Origin: Gymnorhina tibicen
Lineage: Eukaryota; Chordata; Aves; Passeriformes; Artamidae
Assembly (NCBI GenBank): GCA_013399875.1
Contig: VXAZ01005701.1
Coordinates: 62,001 to 126,000 of the forward strand
Reading direction: 5' to 3'
Length of the DNA: 64,000 nucleotides
Shown: positions 1 to 9,838 of the stretch, piece by piece
Numbering within the stretch: position 1 is the first letter of the stretch
Layout of the letters: each line of letters begins with the position of its first letter
The notes under the pieces: generated by a model
What the model was told of the DNA's origin: nothing
The model's database searches: none
Seen by the model: the letters and a program-made list of their open reading frames with translations, nothing else
Program-made: the position numbers and the translations under genes

Positions 1-3000
1 AACTTTCATAAAAAGCTCTCATCTGCCTCATAAGATGGCTAGAAAATCCCAGACATTTGCAATAAAATTTCTTATGGCAAAGATAAACTTACAAGTCAGT
101 ATTAGGCAAAAGCAACCCCAAATCCAAGCATAAGGTGCTACAGATCAATGGTAGGAAAGAAAATTATTAAAACACCAGGAAGCTAATCTGCTGCAATGTA
201 TTCCAGTGTTTCTGTTTTTGACATCTTTTCACGTAAAGCATAAAATCAAATCTCATATCCAAGACACCAACAAGGGAGAGAAGAAGGAAGGATAAGGAAT
301 CATGATTTTGTTGTCCTAGAAACATTACATAAGAAGACCTACACCATTTTTGTTCCTTCCAGAGAGTTTCTTTGTCAATTACAGTTGAAAGAAAAGTGTG
401 TGAGGCGTTACATCACATTTAAGAAACAACTACTATCAGTGACAGTAGACAACTGACAGGGTAAAACATCCAGATGTTTGATCTATAAGTGACTTGATGG
501 AAAGAACACATGAAGTTATATAAGGTAATTGGATGTTAGAAAAGCCCTTGTGCACGTTCAGTGTCTACCAGTTACGTTACAACAATAATTACTTCTAGCC
601 TTATGGTTCCTGATTACAAGTTTTTCTTTAAAGTCTTTGTGTCTAAACATTCAAAAATATCTAATAAATATAAACAATACAAATTTAAATATTTATATAA
701 ATACATACATAAAATCATTCAGTGTACCTATGCTTGAATTATGACATAATCATGTCCTTATTAAGCAAGTTATAGACTTTCTTTTCCTTCCATATACCAG
801 GGTCTTTGTCTAACTTTAAATCTGAATATAAAAACCGTAAATTTGTAGCTTATCTATTCACCAAAATAATCATACCAAAATGATAGAGCTTACTATCCCA
901 GTGTGGGAATATCAGATAAATCTTAGCATTTCCATATCATTTTTTTGGACCTTAAGTTTTGCATCATGAGAAAACTCAGCTGCAGAAAGGAACCCCCACA
1001 AACAAACGAACAAACTCCCCATTAAACCAAACCAAACCAAACCAAACAAACAAACAAAAAAAATCAACCAAAAAAGCCTCCCAACAAAAAAACCTGCTCA
1101 TAAGCATTTGGTGCTTATATATCTGAGTTTCTAAGTTCTACTTTGAATCATTTAGAAAACAAAATACTAATGTAGACCTCTTTGTACATCCATGTAGTTT
1201 AAATGGGTGCACAATCCCAGATCCTAAGAATTATACCAGTAAAGTGCACAGCCAAAAAGCTCTTTTGAGAGGAAATATTTGGAGCAGTCTCAGATGATAT
1301 ATTCACTTTGAAAGTCATTTGATTAGTCATTATCAGGCTGTAGAGTACTTAGATTTTTAATTTCATATATTGTAAAAATATTCCAAGTAGCCACCATTTT
1401 AATTAAACATTATGATTTATAGAATATATTAAGCATCTAAATACAGTAATTCTGTGGTAGTAACCTGCTGAGAAAAGTACTTTGGTACAATAAATCTGTA
1501 ACAGTGGGGTATGAAAGTCCAGTGGCTTCAGGTTCTTTTGAAATTTAAATTGTCTGTGAATAGTATCACAGAATGTTATGAGAAAGAGGTTCCGGTTATA
1601 GAGAGTAATTATGACTGCAAGTCGAAGGAAAACTTATTTGAATTATATCTATTGAAGGACTAATGTGAACCATTATGCAAGGAACACACTTTTGAAGTAT
1701 GTGATTTTAACCTTGAGGGCAAGGTAAGGGAAACCATTGTGGGCTACTATACTGTGTCCATAGAGAAGGATGGAACTAGTGTACCTTAGCAGATCACTCA
1801 TTATTTTGTTTGATTTCTGTTTTATCCTCTGCAGTAACCTATTGAATAATAATTACAACATGTATCAGAATTTCTAAGTAACTATATATCCTAGCTGATT
1901 ACTCAGTATGTATATCATTTCTAGCATGCCATATTTTCATTAGACTTGGCATGGCCAGAGCTCGCCTTTTTTAAACAGAAACTGGTTTAGGTCTATTTAA
2001 TTCTTCATGATGGTTTACTTTTTGGTTTTTTTCTTCAGTGGTGTGCAGACCATCTGTGCCTCTGTTAGTCTTAAATAGTCCCTTAGCAACTTGAGTGATT
2101 CCTGAACATTTCCACTTTGACCTTCAGCCTCCTAGTAATGTTCTTAGATCATTTAGCTCAAACCAGAGACATTTACGTTTCCAAATCCAATTATTGAAAA
2201 TCAAGTGCAAAACAACATCACTAAATAAATTTCCTCTAGTTGTTAGTTGTTTCATAAAGCTTTGAGGTAGCTTATATCGCAGAGCTTTCTGAATAGACCC
2301 AGTGCCTGCCAAAGTAGGCTCACATGCAGATTAACATGGTCACCAGGGTTTAGATACTGAAATTTCAAAGTGAGACCAAGTAGTAACTTTTTCTCTTGTT
2401 GTTTTTCAGTTTTGTTTCCTTTGGCTGGTTGGTTTCTTTGTTTATTGTTTTGCTTGATTGATTTGAGTGGGAAATTATTTTGTAGAAAGAGCTGTCTTTA
2501 CTTCTTTTCTCACAGTTCAAGTACTTTATCTCATTGGGAGGTGAAGGAAAAATATATCACCCCAGGGTTCCTCAACATACTTTGTACACAAGGAAAAGAA
2601 AAAATCCTTACAGTAAAGCTTTTTCTTCCTCATTTCCTTGTAGAAGAGCAAATCTGTATTATGCTAAAAGACAGAATGGGATTGAATACACTTCCTGCTA
2701 AGTAAATCTGAAGGTAGACTGTGTGTTTTTCCTTACACAGCTATAAGGGTGTAGAGAGTAGATCTGTGCTAGAGGTCGTAATTATGTTTACTTTTTAATA
2801 TCACAGAAAACTAGAAAAAGGTATATGGGAGACAGAGCATGATGACAGCATGTCTTTATTAGCCCACCAGACACACTTCTAGGCATGCTGTTTTTCATGG
2901 CAGCTTCTTGAAGCAACATAGCAACATCAAAGGCAACTAACAAAAGGAAAGGTGATGAAAACATGCATACCAGCCTTTACAGGATGCCTCTGTTAGAATT

Positions 3001-3146
3001 AATGTTATTGTGATCATAACTGAAGAGTCACCCTTAAATTTTCATCTTTAAATTTTACTAAAGTACTACCTCTTTCCAGTAAATACATTCAACACACAAT
3101 TTTATTGGATTTCATATAGTTTCCTTTGCCTGAAAAATCTTATTTC
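1..3146. other. Unique AT-rich sequence, no gene seen
   Basis: No exon, RNA gene or recognisable transposon was found in this stretch. It contains an AAACC/AAAC simple repeat near 1023-1063. The longest open frames (62 codons on the minus strand near 2.1-2.3 kb, 111 codons on the plus strand at 2370-2705) have no recognisable domain, and I regard them as chance frames in low-GC DNA. Very old, diverged repeats cannot be excluded by eye. Confidence 0.55.
1023..1063. repeat. (AAACC)n/(AAAC)n simple repeat
   Basis: Four to five units of AAACC pass into AAAC units and a short A-run. This is an ordinary pentanucleotide/tetranucleotide microsatellite. Confidence 0.85.
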
Positions 3147-3642
3147 ACAGAATCATAAAATCATTTAGGTTGGAGAAGACTTCCGTCAATGAGTCCAACC
3201 TTTGGTTGATCACTACCATGGCAACTAGCCCATAGCACTAAGTGGCACATCCTGCCATTTCTTGAACACCTCCAGGTCTGCTGACTCCACCACCTCCCAG
3301 GGCAGCCCGTTCCAATGCTTGACAACACTTTCCATGTCATTCTTGGACTGCCCCTGGTTCAGCTTGAGGCCATGTCCTCTTGTCCTGTCATTGGTTGCCT
3401 GGGAGAAGAGGTCAACACCCACCTGGCTACACCCTCCTTTGAGGGCACTGTAGAGAGTGATAAGGTCCCTGAGCCTCCTTTTCTCCAGGCTAAGCAAACC
3501 CAATTCTCTCAGCTGCTCCTCATAGGACTTGCTCTCTAGAGGTTTTTCCAGCTTTGTTGCCCTTCTCTGGACTCGCTCCCACACCTCGATGTCTTTGCTG
3601 TCGTGAGGGGCCTAGAACTGAACACAGAACTGGAGGTGTGGC
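3147..3642 (-). mobile_element. CR1 LINE, 5'-truncated 3' end with ORF2 C-terminus
   Basis: This is the 3' end of a CR1 retrotransposon read on the minus strand. An open frame (3584 to 3225, 119 codons) matches the C-terminal tail of CR1 ORF2: RVQRRATKL, then [19 protein letters not shown], then [13 protein letters not shown], then [15 protein letters not shown]. Homology continues upstream in the same frame (PHLQFCVQF) to about 3640. The element ends at the plus-strand left side with the CATAAAAT/CAGAATCAT form of the CR1 3' terminal repeat. The 5' truncation typical of target-primed reverse transcription removed endonuclease and RT. The tail frame carries no stop or frameshift, so this copy is less decayed than most others here. 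It cannot transpose and has no likely host function. Confidence 0.95.
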
Positions 3643-5189
3643 TTTGCGTTTCATAACCTGTGGCTATGAAAGCATGAAGTGCATTAGTTATATATCTGTG
3701 AAGACTTGTCTTTCCTTTGATGGAAAGAAGCATTTCATAGCTATTGTGCAGGGCACTATGTCATCAATAAGAAAAACAAAACTGTAATATTAGAAATATT
3801 GCAGAACTAAATAGAAAATATTACTGTTACTTATTAAGCTGAGGTTGTGTAACTTCTTTTCCTGAGTCACTTTGAATTATGGCCCCAATTAAAGATACTA
3901 AGTCATTGTAAGGTTGGCAAAAAGATCTTTCTACTGTAATGCTCTGAAACATCTAACCTTCTCCTGGGGAAAGTGTTCTTTTCCCTTACTGAAGTGTCAA
4001 ATATCATGATTGAGAGTCATAATATCAATGTAATGAATTTATTTGTGTAGACTTTCCCTGTTAGAGATAAATGGACAGTCAGTATACAGTGGGTTTTTAT
4101 TCTACTGTGACATCGTACTAAAAATTGATTCTTTTTCTGGTTCTATGGTGGCACTTTTCAGTTACTGTTTTTATGGCTGTAAAACCTTCTACTCCCTCAA
4201 AGAAGCTTAAGATACAGAGAGGGAATAAAACTCATACAAGATACTAAGTTGTCACAGCACACAGTAGAAGTCTACAGCTACTGGGGATAGACACAACTCT
4301 TCAGAACTGGATAGATAAAATATTAGCAATTGCCCCAGAGTAATTTCCGTTCAGTGCTGTGACCCAAAGTAACCCTTGGGTCCATCCAACAGCTTCGAGC
4401 CTCTCTCTGTATTGGGAAGATACGTGCCTCTTCTCATTTTCCCCCACACTTGGATTTCTTCTATCCCCAGGATTCATCTGGGAATCAACTGTAAAACTGG
4501 CAACCCCCAAAATATACTAGTTTTAATAAAGCTTCCAGCAAAGTTAATATAACACCAACGCCAAATGTGGAATGGCTTAACAAAGCATAAGTAAGTATCA
4601 TTGTTCATCAGTATTAAACACTCCCCTGTTTGAAAAACCTAGGAGAACAACATGACTCATCACACTACAAGTGGAGTGAAAAGGAGAACTACACTTAGAC
4701 AACAATTCTGAAAGCAAAATATGTTTTTTCAGTAGGATTTTATATAAACATACTTTTAAGTATAAATACATATATATTACATAGACTACATAAAGTACTA
4801 CATGATATATAGTATTCTATAATATTCACCAACAGGCAGAAGACGGTGATCATGGCGGGGGGTGAAGGGGAGGCAGAGGGAACAGAAATAATTTTTGTGC
4901 TTGTGGCAGCAGGCTAATCCTCTCCTGACCTATCTCGCCTTCCCAGGTGCTCTTATACAATAAGTATGTGGCTTTAGAACCTGAGGACCAGGCATGAGAT
5001 AATTGTGTACAAAGGTATACCTAGGTTGGAAAAATTGCCTAGGGTGAGTCAGTCTACCACCCCACAGTCACAACCCCTTCAGATAAGAGAAGAAATAAGG
5101 GTAGATGCCATCAGTGACTCCTTTCTGATAGGAATAGAGAACTGTATATGTTGACTCAACATAGCCTATAGGAAGGCCTGCTGCCTTAT
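3643..5189. other. Unique sequence, no gene seen
   Basis: No coding exon or transposon recognised. A purine-rich patch (GGGGGGTGAAGGGGAGGCAG) lies near 4856 and an AT-rich patch near 4760-4830. Short frames here show no domain. Confidence 0.5.
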
Positions 5190-5301
5190 TGGGACCAAGG
5201 TAAGAGACACTCTCCATCACGTTTGAAAAGTCATGGTGGTCAGGAGAAACTCCTGATGAGTGGAAAAAGGGAAGCAACTCCTATTTTTAGAAAATGGGAC
5301 T

Positions 5302-5510
5302 ACTAAAATATAATTTTAGTATTATAATAAATAAAATATTAGTATTATTAATAAAATTTAGTATTATTATAAATAATATAATATATATTATATATAAATA
5401 TATATTATATATTTATATATAAATATATATAATAGTATATATAAATATAATAAAATTTAGTATTATTATAAATAAAATATAATTTTAATAGTAGAATACT
5501 AAAAAAGTAA
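5302..5510. repeat. AT-rich array inside CR1 (copy 1)
   Basis: About 210 bp of almost pure A/T built from TATATAAATA, TAGTATTATTA and similar units, with many self-complementary stretches. It interrupts the CR1 RT frame between KKGSNSYF and VGNYRP. The same array recurs at about 6020-6228 in the duplicated copy. Confidence 0.9.
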
Positions 5511-5875
5511 TACGTGGGAAACTATAGACCAATGAACCTCACCTCTATGACTTGAGAAGATCATGGAGCACATCCTCACAGAGATGATGTCAAGGCATAC
5601 ACAAGACAAGGAGGTGATACGAGACAGCCATCATGGCTTTACAAAGGGCAAATCGTACCTGACCCATCCTGTGGCCTTCTATGATGGAATGACTGCAACA
5701 GTCAACAAGAAAAGACCAAGTGATGTCATCTACATCATACCTAGACTTCTGTCAGGCTTTTGACATGGTACCACAAGAAATCCTTGTCTTCAAACTGCAG
5801 AAACATGGATTTGAAGGATTGACTATTTAATGGATAAGGAACCAGATGGATAGGCTTTTAGAGCTTTAGGGGATA

Positions 5876-5932
5876 GGAAGGAAAGAAAGAGAGAAAGAGA
5901 GAAAGAAAGAGAGAGAGAAAGAAAAAGAAAAT
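5876..5932. repeat. (GAAA)n/(GA)n purine tract (copy 1)
   Basis: Purine-only tract of GAAAGA units that falls where the CR1 RT core would be expected. It recurs at 6594-6650 in the duplicate. Confidence 0.9.
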
Positions 5933-5961
5933 GAATGACAGCACAAAAATGTGGCATTTCA

Positions 5962-5962
5962 N
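5962..5962. other. Ambiguous base N at the duplication joint
   Basis: A single N sits exactly between the two copies of the 718-bp duplication (context TTCA-N-AGAAAC). The position is a strong hint that the joint was produced or left unresolved during assembly. Confidence 0.95.
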
Positions 5963-6019
5963 AGAAACTCCTGATGAGTGGAAAAAGGGAAGCAACTCCT
6001 ATTTTTAGAAAATGGGACT

Positions 6020-6228
6020 ACTAAAATATAATTTTAGTATTATAATAAATAAAATATTAGTATTATTAATAAAATTTAGTATTATTATAAATAATATAAT
6101 ATATATTATATATAAATATATATTATATATTTATATATAAATATATATAATAGTATATATAAATATAATAAAATTTAGTATTATTATAAATAAAATATAA
6201 TTTTAATAGTAGAATACTAAAAAAGTAA
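6020..6228. repeat. AT-rich array inside CR1 (copy 2)
   Basis: Duplicate of the array at 5302-5510 at an offset of 718 bp; apparently identical in sequence. Confidence 0.9.
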
Positions 6229-6593
6229 TACGTGGGAAACTATAGACCAATGAACCTCACCTCTATGACTTGAGAAGATCATGGAGCACATCCTCACAGA
6301 GATGATGTCAAGGCATACACAAGACAAGGAGGTGATACGAGACAGCCATCATGGCTTTACAAAGGGCAAATCGTACCTGACCCATCCTGTGGCCTTCTAT
6401 GATGGAATGACTGCAACAGTCAACAAGAAAAGACCAAGTGATGTCATCTACATCATACCTAGACTTCTGTCAGGCTTTTGACATGGTCCCACAAGACATC
6501 CTTGTCTTCAAACTGCAGAAACATGGATTTGAAGGATTGACTATTTAATGGATAAGGAACCAGATGGATAGGCTTTTAGAGCTTTAGGGGATA

Positions 6594-6650
6594 GGAAGGA
6601 AAGAAAGAGAGAAAGAGAGAAAGAAAGAGAGAGAGAAAGAAAAAGAAAAT
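6594..6650. repeat. (GAAA)n/(GA)n purine tract (copy 2)
   Basis: Duplicate of the tract at 5876-5932 within the second 718-bp unit. Confidence 0.9.
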
Positions 6651-6990
6651 GAATGACAGCACAAAAATGTGGCATTTCACAGTGGTAAAATAAACTTTCT
6701 CTCTTTATAAAGCTGGAAGGCACTTTATATAGCAGTCTCGTTTGGAGAGTGCATGATGCATCCAAAGAAGCTGAAGAAAAGGGCAACAAAGCTGGGAAGG
6801 GGCCTGAAGCACAAGTCTTATGAGGAGCAGCTGGGGAAACTGGGGTTGTTAAGCCTGGAATAAAACAGGCTTAAAGAGCACCTTATCATGCTCTACACCT
6901 GAAAGGAGGTTTTTGCAAGGTGGGGGTCAATATCTTCTCCTACATGACATGATAGGACAAGAGGAAATTATCTCTAGTTGAAAAGTTTTT

Positions 6991-8445
6991 TTGCATCCAT
7001 CTCTCCATCTTTTTAAACTACTCTTAAAGGAAGAATATAAATTGGAGGAATGTGTTTGTAACCCTGAAATTTTTAGTAAGAAAACCATGAATTTTTACTC
7101 AAATTATCTTTCATCATCTAAAGATACATCACTAGAAGTGATGTGTTTATTACTGTGGAAGCGACAACTGCTAGCCTGTTGAAAATTAACATAGGTCAGT
7201 TATGCTTAATGTCTTTCACTTCATTCCTATGTATAAATGTATTGCACAAATTTTGCGTACGTCCAGGTTTTCCTTCAGAAGAAGGTAAGTGGTATTCTTT
7301 CAGCCACTTTTTTCTTTCTTCTCATCATTAGTTAACCTATTTGATGTAGCTTAATTAACAGCTTCTGATTCTTCTATGGCAAGGAGTCCCTTTGTAGCAA
7401 GAGCCATACACTAAATGACAATCTTTCCAGAAGATCTTGTTACTTCCACAGAGTGTTCAACATTGAACTCTACACTTGCATAAATGACCTTCTTTTTCAG
7501 TTCATGTTTCAGTCAAACATGAAGCAAAAAAGACTAATTTCAAGGCTACTGAACATGTATTCCATGTAAACAATAACCTCCTTGAAATCAGTTGTTTATT
7601 TGTTAGATAATTCTCTTCACTTGTTGCAGAACGGTTCTCAGCCATCTCTGATGAGCTAATCACTGTCTGTGACTATTATAAATTATTTTCCAACTTCAAA
7701 GAGACTAGAATTACAAAAATATTAAAAAATCCCCTAAATTTCCAGAAAGGCATATTGTCCAACATGTTTATGTAGCACACAAAATCACCATTTTATTGGG
7801 AGTGCTTTATAGCTTTACATAAGAATAGAATTGTGTCATAAGGCAATAATTTATGGTTAACAAATAGTAAAGATATACCAAAAATTACTGTCAAATTCTT
7901 TTAGTTTTTAGAATACCAAACATAACAAATAGAGTGTCATCTTTTATCTAGGAACATAACTTGCCTTGTCTTGTGGTGCAAGTAACTTTATTCAGGCCTT
8001 TGGGTCAGAAAAAACCTGCCTGTTCTGGTTCCTTCTCAGCAGTATTTCTTCCTGAAGTTCTTGGATTTTTAGCTCTAAAAACATTACAATTTTCTTTTCA
8101 GAAGTGGTTACCACTTTAGATCATAAATTTTTCCACTACAGAAAGGCATCCTTCACAAAGAATGAGTCCTACCCATTTTAAGCCTCTCTGGTGTCGAAAA
8201 TCTGTTAACTGCAGAAAGATAAGGGACTGCTTAGGGCAGGCAGTTGATAATCAGGAAAGGAGTCAGTCACTTTAAACAGGTTAAATTAATCCCACATTTC
8301 AAGTTCTTCAGATAAAACTTTTTGGATTAACTCTTCCTCAAACGCACAAAATTACTTTAAAAAAAATTCCATTTTTTTAAATTATTTTGACTATAATAGG
8401 TGATTATTAGGACTTATAAAGAGCACAGCTGCCTGTCTCAAACAC
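6991..8445. other. Unique sequence, no gene seen
   Basis: No recognisable exon or repeat. The stretch around 7560-7700 has mixed composition and motifs such as GAGCTAATCACTG that could belong to a conserved non-coding element, but nothing in the single sequence proves constraint. Confidence 0.45.
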
Positions 8446-9268
8446 TGTTAAAGCCACAGAAGGACTTAGCCATGAGCACAGAATGGTGCTAACTCCAGGC
8501 CTGTCGGAGCAGAGACCTGGTTAATAGATCCTGGATAATACATCCAGACAAAAATTCCCACAGTGGCAAACCGAGTAAAGAAGAAACTGCTCATAGGCAT
8601 ATCACTGATCAAATGAAACTCACCCCAAGTTATGGTACAGATGGCATCTGTGACCACCACCAACTACCAGAGCCCCCTTGAATATACCTCCATGGCTACC
8701 TGGAACTTAAACCTGCAAATTAAACCACGTTGATGAGAACTTGAGAGATAATAGAAGTGGTACTATTGTCCAGGAGGTTGACAAAGCTGGGGGAGAAGAA
8801 TGTATCACTGATAATGGACACAAAGAATACAGAACACAGACCACAAGGAAAGCCAATTTATAAACTGTGTTGAAATCAGCTCTGACTGGGAAATTCTGGC
8901 AGGGGGAGATGGTGACCACATACTCATGGCCCACAAACACAAGAAATGCACCAACTCAAAAGAAGACTGAGCATAGGACTAATTAGCATAAGAAACAAGG
9001 GAGTCATTTAACCAATAGAAGAAGAGAGCTGTGTAGCCAATGAGCATTAATTCCTTTGTTCACTAAGATGTATAAATAGTGAAGAATTTTGAACAACCTG
9101 TAGACCCCCAGCACTGAGAACCCCAAGGTGAAGAAAGACCAACAGGACATTGTTGAATCCATGGGTGGTGACTATCTTCTGCTTGATGTCCCTCTCACTC
9201 TCTCTCCTCTCTCCTCTCTTTTCTATTTCTTTCTATTTCTCCACATTACATTCATTTTTAAATAAAAT

Positions 9269-9273
9269 CTGTA
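9269..9273. repeat. Target-site duplication CTGTA (left)
   Basis: CTGTA directly precedes the nested LTR and is repeated at 9759-9763 directly after it. It lies in the AATAAAATCTGT block of the host LTR. Confidence 0.85.
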
Positions 9274-9758
9274 TATCCTGGGTTGCAGTGTATTCTATTA
9301 CCATCTTCATGAGCTGTCGAAACCAGGTGGGGCAGTGTTCCTTGCCTCCTCCCTCCAGACTATTTGTGTCATGACTCACCATCCCACTGTGAGATGCTCT
9401 GCCCAAGAGGAGGAACTGAGCGCTTCCCATCTGTATATACTCAGAGGTTTGGAACACCACAGACAGCCTTTTCCACTGGATTCCCAGAGGAAGACCAGAC
9501 CCTCCTATGCCACCACTGGACCTTCAGAGGAAGACCGGACCCTTCTACAGAATCACTGCTTCAACAGAACCATCACTCCAGGATGACTTCAGCCACCATT
9601 TAATCAGACAGCTACCAACACCCTGACCGACAGGGGGTCAGGTTGTATTCTGACTCTGTCAGTGGTTTTCCTTTGTACTATTGCATTTATTTTATTTTTC
9701 CTATTAAATTGTATTTCTGACTTGGAGTCTCTCACTGATTTACTTTCAAACTAGTACA
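9274..9758 (+). mobile_element. Solo LTR, family B, nested in family A, with 5-bp target duplication
   Basis: A complete LTR in plus orientation inside the family A LTR. It begins TATCCTGGGTTGCAGTG (the other copy begins TGTCCTGGGTT) and ends CAAACTAGTACA. It is flanked on both sides by CTGTA (9269-9273 and 9759-9763), and family A sequence resumes after it. A 5-bp duplication fits ERVL-type or related integrases; the class is an inference. Internal landmarks are a TATA-like TGTATATA near 9431, a GC stem near 9621-9635, and ATTAAA/AATTGTATTT as the likely 3' processing signal. The left terminal G to A change is the only damage seen at the ends. No internal retroviral sequence remains, so it arose by LTR-LTR recombination. 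Confidence 0.9.
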
Positions 9759-9763
9759 CTGTA
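9759..9763. repeat. Target-site duplication CTGTA (right)
   Basis: Right copy of the 5-bp duplication that flanks the nested family B LTR. Confidence 0.85.
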
Positions 9764-9838
9764 CTTCTGACTTTGGCATATGATCTCATCTGCGTCTCAA
9801 TTCCATCAGAGGCATCTCTCACTAATCAGATCTTAACA

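Larger units (their letters stand above)
5245..5961. repeat. Tandem duplication, copy 1 (717 bp)
   Basis: This segment is repeated almost perfectly at 5963-6679, an offset of 718 bp. By eye I find only two mismatches (5770 A versus 6488 C, and 5779 A versus 6497 C). The unit holds part of the CR1 RT, the AT-rich array and the GAAA tract. Identity far above that expected for old CR1 sequence means the duplication is very recent or an assembly error. Confidence 0.95.
5963..6679. repeat. Tandem duplication, copy 2 (717 bp)
   Basis: Second copy of the segment at 5245-5961. It is followed by new sequence (CAGTGGTAAAATAAAC) that leads into the CR1 C-terminal portion, so copy 2 carries the original right flank while copy 1 carries the original left flank. 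Confidence 0.95.
5190..6990 (+). mobile_element. CR1 LINE, plus strand, RT fragment interrupted, duplicated and missing the RT core
   Basis: Plus-strand CR1 ORF2 remnant. It opens with the RT N-terminal block (FEKSWWSGETPDEWKKG near 5222-5275) and is then interrupted by about 210 bp of AT repeats. It resumes with [32 protein letters not shown] and VAFYDGMTA (from about 5520), then [11 protein letters not shown] and KHGFEGL with stops between. The following RT core (GVPQGS through FADD) is absent and a GAAA tract stands in its place. Homology returns near 6750 with KKRATKLGRGLKHKSYEEQL and runs to about 6990 in broken frames. The first two thirds exist twice because of a 718-bp tandem duplication. 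No intact ORF; inactive. Confidence 0.9.
8446..9838 (+). mobile_element. Solo LTR, family A, interrupted by a nested LTR
   Basis: Endogenous retrovirus LTR in plus orientation, defined by comparison with a second copy at 58.4-58.86 kb. The shared blocks are AAAAATTCCCAC-GTGGCAAAC, CCAAGTTATGG, ACCTGGAACTT, CACTGAGA-CCC, ATGGGTGGTGACT, a polypyrimidine tract with TTTCTATTTCTTTCTAT, AATAAAATCTGT, and the end GCATCTCTCACTAATCAGATC-TAACA. The promoter looks intact: two CCAAT boxes (near 9012 and 9036), a TATA box (TATAAATAG near 9071) and a polyadenylation signal near 9261. The proposed start TGTTAA at 8446 mirrors the TTAACA end but is not confirmed by a target duplication. Its right part was split off by insertion of the LTR at 9274-9758. 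No internal retroviral genes adjoin it. The hydrophobic minus-strand frames inside it are chance frames. Confidence 0.75.

Noticed and set aside
2370..2705. 111-codon plus-strand frame
   Set aside because: No recognisable domain, no splice or promoter context, and low-complexity T-rich start; most likely chance.
8466..8940. Hydrophobic minus-strand frames (for example FFFTRFATVGIFVWMYY) that look like membrane-protein segments
   Set aside because: They lie in the U3-like part of the family A LTR, antisense to its promoter, and the second copy of the LTR does not preserve the frame. No known family was recognised.
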